From positions 1,499,001 through 1,563,000 of the forward strand of contig CP126122.1 in NCBI GenBank assembly GCA_030123565.1: a stretch of DNA of 64,000 bases, given 5' to 3'. A program made the position numbers and the translations under genes. Source of the stretch: Nitrospira sp. (GTDB lineage Bacteria; Nitrospirota; Nitrospiria; Nitrospirales; Nitrospiraceae). Positions 54,484 through 62,000 of this stretch are shown here, piece after piece (positions within the stretch are counted from its first letter, which is position 1; each line of letters begins with the position of its first letter). The notes below the pieces were generated by a model, which saw nothing but the letters and a program-made list of their open reading frames with translations, was not told the DNA's origin and made no database searches.

Positions 54484-55700
54484 CACGTCGCAGGTCGCCG
54501 GTCTCACCGGTTCCGCACAGGCAGACGTTTTCATCGCGGGGTGACTGTTTGATCGGGCAAGAAATGTTCAAGGTGATGGATCGCGCTCAGGTTTTGGAGC
54601 GGCAAGGCCATCGTATCTATCACTTGGAACTCGGCAACCCACGCATGGCGCCTCCTTCCCAGATCATCGAGGCGACGATGGAAGCGCTCCACGCGAAGCA
54701 GTTCGGGTATGCGCCGATGGCGGGCGTGAAGGAATTGCGCGAGGCGTTGGCGGCTCGATATGCGTCGTTGACGGGGCAGGCACTGACTGATTCCCATGTC
54801 GTCATCAGTCCGGCAAATCTCTTGATTCACCAATTTCTCGACATCACCTGCGATCCGGGCGACCGGGTGCTGTTGTTTACGCCGGCCTTTCCATCCTACT
54901 GGGCTGCCGCCTCCCATCTCGGTCTTCAGGTGATCGCCCAGCCGCTGGCCGAGGGAGACGGATTTCATTTGACGCGAAAAGCCGTGGATGCTGCTCTGGC
55001 CGCCGAACCTCGGGCGATCATCATCAACAATGCCAATAATCCCACGGGCGCGGTGTATTCACCGGCCATTCTGCGGGATCTTGTCGATCGCTGCGAGCAG
55101 GCGGGAATCTGGCTGTTGAGCGACGAGACCTATGCGGATCTGACGTTCGACCGGTCATTCGTCACCCTCACCTCATCTCGGGCGGCACAGGTCGTGGCCA
55201 TCTCGTCATTTTCCAAGGTGTTCTCAATTCCAGGTTTTCGAACCGGCTACGCCGTTGCCCACGAAGCCGTGGCTGCAAAACTGGCGCTTTCCAATTCGAC
55301 CCTCTATTCCTGCCTCCCGGCCTTTACCCAACTGGGTTGTCTCGCGGGATTGACGGTACTCGATGACTATGTGAGCGACATCCGGGCACGTTGTATCCGG
55401 TTGATCGGATCGTGCCACGACCGCATCAATCGGTCCGGCGTCCTGCGCTGCAACAGCCCGGAATCTGGTTTTTATCTGTTCGTGGACATCGCCGAAACCG
55501 GTCTCGATGACGTGACCTTTTGCCGGCGGCTGTTGGATGAGCATCAGACCGCCGTCACGCCCGGCCGCAGTTTCGGCGAGGCCTACGCGTCGTTCATACG
55601 TCTGGCCACCTGCGGCCAGGAAGAAGATGTGCTGGAAGGCGTCTCGCGGACCATCGCCTTCGCGCAGGATCTCGGAGGTTGCCGTGTCCAAGCCGCTTGA
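54480..55700 (+). CDS. PLP-dependent aminotransferase, class I/II
   Basis: A 406-aa aspartate-aminotransferase-fold enzyme. HLELGNP near residue 48 and GYAPMAG near 76 bind substrate/PLP, NNPTGAVY is near 185, the DETYADL Asp is near 215, and the PLP lysine is in SSFSKVFSIPGFRTGY (about 238-253). C-terminal Arg in SFIRLATC binds the substrate carboxylate, so its donor or acceptor is probably an amino/keto acid. In this cluster it may make an amino acid or keto acid precursor, for example for the downstream ThDP enzyme. Overlaps both neighbours. Confidence 0.88.
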   Translation: MTRRRSPVSPVPHRQTFSSRGDCLIGQEMFKVMDRAQVLERQGHRIYHLELGNPRMAPPSQIIEATMEALHAKQFGYAPMAGVKELREALAARYASLTGQALTDSHVVISPANLLIHQFLDITCDPGDRVLLFTPAFPSYWAAASHLGLQVIAQPLAEGDGFHLTRKAVDAALAAEPRAIIINNANNPTGAVYSPAILRDLVDRCEQAGIWLLSDETYADLTFDRSFVTLTSSRAAQVVAISSFSKVFSIPGFRTGYAVAHEAVAAKLALSNSTLYSCLPAFTQLGCLAGLTVLDDYVSDIRARCIRLIGSCHDRINRSGVLRCNSPESGFYLFVDIAETGLDDVTFCRRLLDEHQTAVTPGRSFGEAYASFIRLATCGQEEDVLEGVSRTIAFAQDLGGCRVQAA

Positions 55701-57192
55701 CGTGTTGCTCGTGACACCACCCAGCCGGGTGCAGGTGTATCAGGAACTCAGCCGGGACTTTGCCGCCATCGAACCGCCTGTGTGGGCCGGGCTGATCGCC
55801 ACCTTTCTACGCAGGCACAGTTGCTCTGTCGCCATCCTCGATGCGGAGGCACAGGGATTGAATCACGAGCAGACCGCGGAGCAGATCGCGGCGATCGGTC
55901 CCAGGCTCGCGGTGTTTGTCATTTACGGCCAACAACCCTCCGCCTCCACGCAATGCATGCCGGCGGGGAGGAAAGTGTGCGAGATCCTCAACAGGCTCGC
56001 CGACATTCCCACGCTGGTGATGGGAACCCATGCCTCGGCTCTCCCGCAGCGCACGTTGCTTGAGGAACCCTATACCTACGTCTGCCAGGGCGAAGGCCCT
56101 CTGACCATTCTCGGTTTGGTGATTGCGCTGCGGGCTCCGCAACATTCCCTTCGCGATGTTCCAGGACTGTGGCACAGGGTGGACGGAACTCCGGTGGGCA
56201 ATGCCCCCGCGCCGCTGCTGACGAATCTGGATCGTGAATTGCCCGGGCAGGCCTGGGACCTTCTCGACATGACCAAGTATCGCGCCCACAACTGGCATTG
56301 CTTCGGGAACCTGGATGGGCGCAGCCCCTATGCCTCGTTGCAGACCAGTCTGGGTTGTCCCTTCACCTGTTCGTTCTGTTGCATCAATGCCCCCTTTGCC
56401 ACGCCCATGCTGCGGACCTGGAGTCCGGACAACGTCATAGGCCAGATCGACCGCTTGGTCAGGGACTACGGCGTCACCAACATCAAGATCCCGGACGAGA
56501 TGTTCGTACTGAACCGGCGGCATGTGGTCGGGATTTGCGACCGCATCATCGAACGGGGGTACCGCCTCAATATTTGGGCCTATGCCCGGGTCGATACGGT
56601 ACAGGACGAGGTGTTGGCGAAACTGGCCCGCGCCGGATTTACCTGGTTGGGTCTCGGCATCGAATCCGGCAGCCAACATGTGCGGGACGGGGTCGAAAAG
56701 GGCCGCTTCGGTGAGCGGGATATCGTGGCGACGGTCGACAAGATCCGCTCGTACGGGATCCATGTGGCGGCCAACTATATTTTCGGGTTGCCGGACGACA
56801 ACCTGGAGAGCATGCGCGCGACGTTGGACCTCGCCCTTGCGCTCAACACGGAGTGGGCTAACTTCTACTGTGCCATGGCCTATCCGGGCTCACCGCTGTA
56901 CGGCCTCGCGAAACAGAAACAATGGGCCTTGCCGGACGATAGGGGAGGGCCTGGCTGGATCGGTTATTCACAACATGCCTACGATACCTGCCCCTTGCCG
57001 ACCGATTGCCTCACCGCTACGCAGGTGTTGGCTTTCCGGGATCGCGCCTTTCTGGAATATTTCGAAAGCCACCGTTATCAGACCATGCTCCGACGGACAT
57101 TCGGAGAGCGCGTCGCCCGGCATGTGAAGGACATGTGTTCGCACCAAGTACGCCGGCGCCATCATGACCAGGCGGCCAGGCCGGCGGCCTAG
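55684..57192 (+). CDS. B12-binding domain radical SAM protein
   Basis: A 502-aa cobalamin-dependent radical SAM enzyme. The N-terminal B12-binding-type domain is at about 1-140 (LDVLLVTPPSR, GTHASALPQRTL), and the radical SAM cluster is Cys225, Cys229 and Cys232 in GCPFTCSFC. The SAM-binding barrel (IWAYARVDT, GLGIESGSQ) and a C-terminal helical part follow. Such enzymes often methylate unactivated carbons or build C-C bonds; the substrate here may be the sugar or its acyl decoration. GTG 55684 with GGAGG upstream overlaps the aminotransferase end. Confidence 0.88.
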   Translation: MSKPLDVLLVTPPSRVQVYQELSRDFAAIEPPVWAGLIATFLRRHSCSVAILDAEAQGLNHEQTAEQIAAIGPRLAVFVIYGQQPSASTQCMPAGRKVCEILNRLADIPTLVMGTHASALPQRTLLEEPYTYVCQGEGPLTILGLVIALRAPQHSLRDVPGLWHRVDGTPVGNAPAPLLTNLDRELPGQAWDLLDMTKYRAHNWHCFGNLDGRSPYASLQTSLGCPFTCSFCCINAPFATPMLRTWSPDNVIGQIDRLVRDYGVTNIKIPDEMFVLNRRHVVGICDRIIERGYRLNIWAYARVDTVQDEVLAKLARAGFTWLGLGIESGSQHVRDGVEKGRFGERDIVATVDKIRSYGIHVAANYIFGLPDDNLESMRATLDLALALNTEWANFYCAMAYPGSPLYGLAKQKQWALPDDRGGPGWIGYSQHAYDTCPLPTDCLTATQVLAFRDRAFLEYFESHRYQTMLRRTFGERVARHVKDMCSHQVRRRHHDQAARPAA

Positions 57193-57214
57193 AACCGAAG
57201 GGAAAGGAGTCTCC

Positions 57215-59053
57215 ATGATCAAGGTCGCGGACTACATCATCAATACGCTGGCGGAGCGGGGCATCGACAAGATGTTCGTGGTATACGGCGCCGCCAACGG
57301 CGATTTGATCGATGCCTTTACCCGCACCGCCGCCACGGAGTATGTCGCGGTCATGCACGAGCAGGGAGGCGGCTTCGCGGCTGAAGCCTATGCCAAGGTG
57401 AAGGGCGTACCTGGCGTGGCCATCGCCACCAGCGGGCCGGGCGGCATGAATCTCCTCACGGCGATGGGAAATTGCTTTTACGACTCCGTGCCCTGTGTGT
57501 TTCTGACCGGCCAAATCAATTCCCGCTTCCTGCGGCCGGACCCTTCGATCCGGCAGATCGGCTTCCAGGAGACCGACATCGTGGCGATGGCGGCGCCGGT
57601 CACCAAATACGCCAAGATGGTGCTGAAACCGGAAGACATCCGGTACGAACTGGAGAAGGCACTGTGGCTTTGCCAAGAGGGAAGGCCTGGGCCGGTACTG
57701 TTGGACCTTCCCCTCGATCTGCAGAAGGCCAAGGTGGACATGAAACAGCTGATCGGCTTCGACCCGCCTGCCGCTATGAGTTTCAACCTCGCCGTGCTGG
57801 ATGAACAGATCACCCGCCTGGTCGCAGCACTGCAGACATCGGAACGACCGGTCATGCTCGTCGGCGGCGGCGTACGTTCGGCCGGTGCACAGGACGATGT
57901 ACGTGAATTGGGCCGGCGGTTGAACGTGCCCTGTTTCCCAACCTGGAACGCGTTGGATGTCATCACATCCGACTATGAAAACTACGGCGGTCGGGTTGGA
58001 ACCTACGGCGGAGCCGGCCGGAACTTCGGCATCCAGAACTGTGATCTGCTCCTGTCCATCGGCAGCCGCATTTCCGGCCGCATTACCGGCGGAAACGTGC
58101 AGAGCTTCGCGCGACAGGCGAAGAAATATCTGGTCGAAATCGATCCCGCCATGGTGCAGCGGAAGTTTCAACAGGTGCCCTTCGATGTCAACATTCTCTG
58201 CGATGCCAAGGTGTTCACCCGCCGTCTGCTGGCCGCGCTCGACCGCTGGAGCAAGCCGTTGCCGGACTACTCGTGCTGGACGGAACGGGTGATGGAATGG
58301 AAACAACGGTACGATCCTGTCCGGCCGGAGTTCTTCGCGCAACGAGAACGGGTGCATCCCTATGCCTTCATGCGGCGCCTGTCGGAAAAGATGGGGGCGA
58401 CGGACATCTTGGTCGGCGACTGCGGCGGCAACATCGTCGTCAGCAACCATGCCTTCGAAACCAAATACGGACAGCGCAACCTGACCAACAACGGCAACTC
58501 TCCGATGGGTTTCTCCTTCGCCGGGGCAATGGGCGCCTGGTTCGCCGATCCTTCCCGCCGGGTCGTCTGCACGATCGGCGACGGCGGATTCAACATGAAC
58601 CCGCAGGAGCTGCAGACCTTTCTGAATTACGGCGTGAAGGTCAAAACGTTCATCTTGAACAACCACATCTACGGTATCACCAAGGCCTATCAAGAGACCA
58701 ATTTCCAAGGTCGCGCGGAAGCCTGCGGGCCGAAGGGATACCGTCCCCCCGACTTTCTCAAAATCGTTGAGGCCTATGGGATCAACACCGTGGCCATCCG
58801 CAACCATGCCGAGATGGATGCCAAGATCGACGAGGTGCTGCGATTCGACGGTCCGGTGGTCTGTGATGTGGACATGCACGAGTTCCACACCTACGAACCG
58901 AGGATCTTCGGATGGAAGACGCCCATCGAAGACATGTATCCCTATCTGCCGCGTGAAGAATTCCGGGCCAACATGGTGATCGAGCCGGCCGATGGATGGA
59001 TGAATCCCGAGTATCCGGATGTCGTTCGCCGGGATGCCCAGTCACAGCCGTAA
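57215..59053 (+). CDS. ThDP-dependent acetolactate-synthase-like enzyme
   Basis: A 612-aa enzyme with the three AHAS-type domains. The PYR domain carries the catalytic Glu in MHEQGGGFAAEAYA (about 50). The middle domain (about 195-350) is the FAD-binding-like TPP_enzyme_M region. The PP domain has the ThDP-Mg motif GDGGFNMNPQEL (about 455-466) closing with the NN of ILNN. The enzyme would decarboxylate a 2-keto acid and transfer the acyl unit. In sugar clusters a relative, YerE, adds a two-carbon branch from pyruvate to a 4-keto sugar; that role is an inference here. AAAGGAG precedes ATG 57215. Confidence 0.85.
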   Translation: MIKVADYIINTLAERGIDKMFVVYGAANGDLIDAFTRTAATEYVAVMHEQGGGFAAEAYAKVKGVPGVAIATSGPGGMNLLTAMGNCFYDSVPCVFLTGQINSRFLRPDPSIRQIGFQETDIVAMAAPVTKYAKMVLKPEDIRYELEKALWLCQEGRPGPVLLDLPLDLQKAKVDMKQLIGFDPPAAMSFNLAVLDEQITRLVAALQTSERPVMLVGGGVRSAGAQDDVRELGRRLNVPCFPTWNALDVITSDYENYGGRVGTYGGAGRNFGIQNCDLLLSIGSRISGRITGGNVQSFARQAKKYLVEIDPAMVQRKFQQVPFDVNILCDAKVFTRRLLAALDRWSKPLPDYSCWTERVMEWKQRYDPVRPEFFAQRERVHPYAFMRRLSEKMGATDILVGDCGGNIVVSNHAFETKYGQRNLTNNGNSPMGFSFAGAMGAWFADPSRRVVCTIGDGGFNMNPQELQTFLNYGVKVKTFILNNHIYGITKAYQETNFQGRAEACGPKGYRPPDFLKIVEAYGINTVAIRNHAEMDAKIDEVLRFDGPVVCDVDMHEFHTYEPRIFGWKTPIEDMYPYLPREEFRANMVIEPADGWMNPEYPDVVRRDAQSQP

Positions 59054-59062
59054 GGAGACGAT

Positions 59063-62000
59063 GTGTCACACGCTGATGCTCAGTCGAACGGAACCAGTGA
59101 ACAGGTCCAGCATCCGGATGTCGAGTACTACCAATTCTGCCGCGAACAGAGGCGTCCCTATTTCGGCCGTGTGATGTGGGCCTCGCAGGGGCTTCCCCTC
59201 CGTCACGTTGTGATGCAGGAACTGGTGCGGTTGGAGGCGGCCCGACAAGGGACAACCCCCTTTCGTATTCTGGAGGTGGGATCATGGGCGGGAGGATCGG
59301 CGATCACCTGGGCCGACGCATTGACCAGGTATTGTCAGGCCAATGGCGATGTGGTCTGTGTCGATCCGTGGAAGCCTTACTTTGATGTGGCCACACGGCC
59401 GGACGCGACCGTGTACCGCGAGATGTCAGAGGCTCTCGCCAAAGATACGATTTACGACCTGTTTCTCCACAACATCACGGCCGCCGGACATGCACATATT
59501 GTACTGCCCCTCAGGGGACCCAGCAGGGTCATGCTGCCGGCTCTTCCACGGAACTACTTCGACCTCGTATTCGTCGACGGTGACCATTCCTACGCGGCGG
59601 TGTCGGCTGACATCACGGCTGCCGCAGGACTCATCAAGGACGGAGGCATCTTGTGTGGTGATGATTTGGAACGGCAATGCTCCGAAATTGATCAGGACTA
59701 TGCGAGAACACAGATCGACGCGGACTATATCCGGGATCCACGATCAGGGCACGAATACCATCCCGGCGTGACGTTGGCGGTGGGGGAGCTGTTCGGCGAG
59801 GTCTCCCATGTCGTGGGATGCTGGGGCGTTCGGAAACGCGGGACGGGATGGGAAAGGCTCGATATGTCGAAGGTCTTGTGTTCGGCGGATCGAATTCCCC
59901 CTCACCTCACCCGACGGGACCCGGCCGCAGATCCAGATTTCCAGCGGTGGCGTGAGCGACGCCGTCGGCCGGCAAGCCCTGTTGCGATAACGGTGCCGGA
60001 GGTCAGTGAGCCGACCCCGAGCGCGCCGACCAGTCACGTCGTCCATGCGCTGCGCACCAATCAACGTGCATTGTTGATTCAACTGGATTTTCAAACCTGG
60101 GCCACCGCCCGTCCATGGACATACAGCGCGGCCTTCGGTGTTCAGGAAGGTCTCACCGCAAACGGCATCGAATGCGTGACCATTCCGGCCATTGCCGAGA
60201 ACCCCTGCTCCAACCCGACCTCTTGGGTCTACCATGCCAAGAAGGTCCTGGCGGGGCAGCGGTTCGATCAGGTCTGGCTCTGGTTGGTCCATACTCCGTT
60301 CGATCCGGCCACGCTGGAATGGGTGGCCGAACTGGCTCCGGTCCGGGTCGGGGTCCTCATGGAGTCGCTCCGTTACGATGAGGAGGACTATGCCTGGGCG
60401 CCGCAATTGAGGCTACGGCAGGCGCAACTGGAAGCTCAACTTCCCTATCTGACCCATGTCCTGGCGCCGGATGAGCAAGATGCCGCCGACCTGAAGGGGC
60501 GCGGGCTGGCCAATGCGCTCTGGTGGCCGCCGATGGTCCCGGAACGGTTCATCGTCCGTCCTTCCGCCGGTCCAGCGCATTCACAAGCCGTCTTCCACGG
60601 GACGCCCTATGGACGACGTCAGAATTGGGTGGACCATCCGTCACTCAAGAACTTGCTCCACTGCGCGAAAGCAGCACAGCCTCAAACGAGAAACCAACAG
60701 TTGTTCGATCAGCTGCAACAGACGGCCGCGCAATACCTGCGCGAAAGTCCGGTCGTGACCGAGGCGGCCATGCTGGAATATGTTCAGGCGCTCCGGCAGA
60801 TTCGCCTGGCGGAATTCACAGAATGGATGGCACAGCTTCCGCAATGGCCGGCCATCGTCAACTTGCCGAGCCTGGCGAAATTTTACGGCGGCCGTGTCAT
60901 CGAGGCGATGGCCGCAGGGAGGCCGGTCATTTCCTGGGACATCCCCGACCATCCTGGCAATCGGGGACTCTTCGAACCGGAGAAAGATATGTTGCTGTTC
61001 CTGCAAGACGACCCGGCGGCTCTCGCTCAGCAGATCGATCGTATCCTGCGCGACCGTCCGTTCGCCGACTCGCTGGCCAGGCAGGCACAGGGCAGGGTCA
61101 AACGCTACCATACGGCCGAACGACGCCTACGGAGCACGCTTGACTGGATTCGAACCGGCGCAGCGCCGGATTATGGCCTGTTGGACAGAGGCGTACAACC
61201 GACGGCAAGCAAAACAGGATCCGTCGAGGCGGCGAAAAATCAGGATGAATTTTATGTGGACCTGTTCGTCAATGAACCGGCCTGGTCCAAACCGGAGCCG
61301 AACCCAGACGAGGGGGCGCGCTGGTGTAAGATCGCATCCTTTCTTGAACAGGTCCTGAGAGAAACCAGACGGGAACATCCCAATCGCACCTTGCGGATTC
61401 TCGATGTGGGTTGCGGGCGCGGGTGGTTGACGAATCTGGCGACGGCCTATGGGACTTGCGAAGGGATCGAACCGGTCGCCGGCGTGGTCGAACATGCAAG
61501 GCGCCTGTTTCCTCACATTCGTTTCGAAGCGGGCATTCCCGAGTCGGTCTTGGCCAGGCCTGATTTTCAGCCGTTCGATATCGTGCTCTGCTCGGAAGTC
61601 ATCGAGCATGTGCCGCATCCGCAGAAGCCGGCGTTCGTGGCTCACCTCGCACAGCTCCTCACCTCCGAGGGCTATCTCATTTTGACCACTCCCAGAGGAG
61701 ACGTGTGGGAGGAATGGAAACGGATCGCCCCGCCGAATCAACCCGTGGAAGATTGGGTGACCGAGGAGCAGTTAGGCCGGCTCTTGAACGATGGAGGGTT
61801 CCGGCACCTGGGCGTGGAACGGATCCACATCGAAGTCCCTTCACTGCGATATTTTCCCGCCGCCGCACCGGCTGATCTTCGCACCCTCAATCTCCTGCCG
61901 ATCTATCAGGTATGGGCCTGCCGGCGCGCAACCGTCTCCGCCGCACAATCGACGGCCGTTGCGTGCAAGCCGATGGTGTCGGTCATTGTACCGACTCACA

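Noticed and set aside
57017..58888. Minus-strand open frame of about 620 codons
   Set aside because: Antisense to the ThDP enzyme, whose sequence is clearly conserved; no motif in the shadow.
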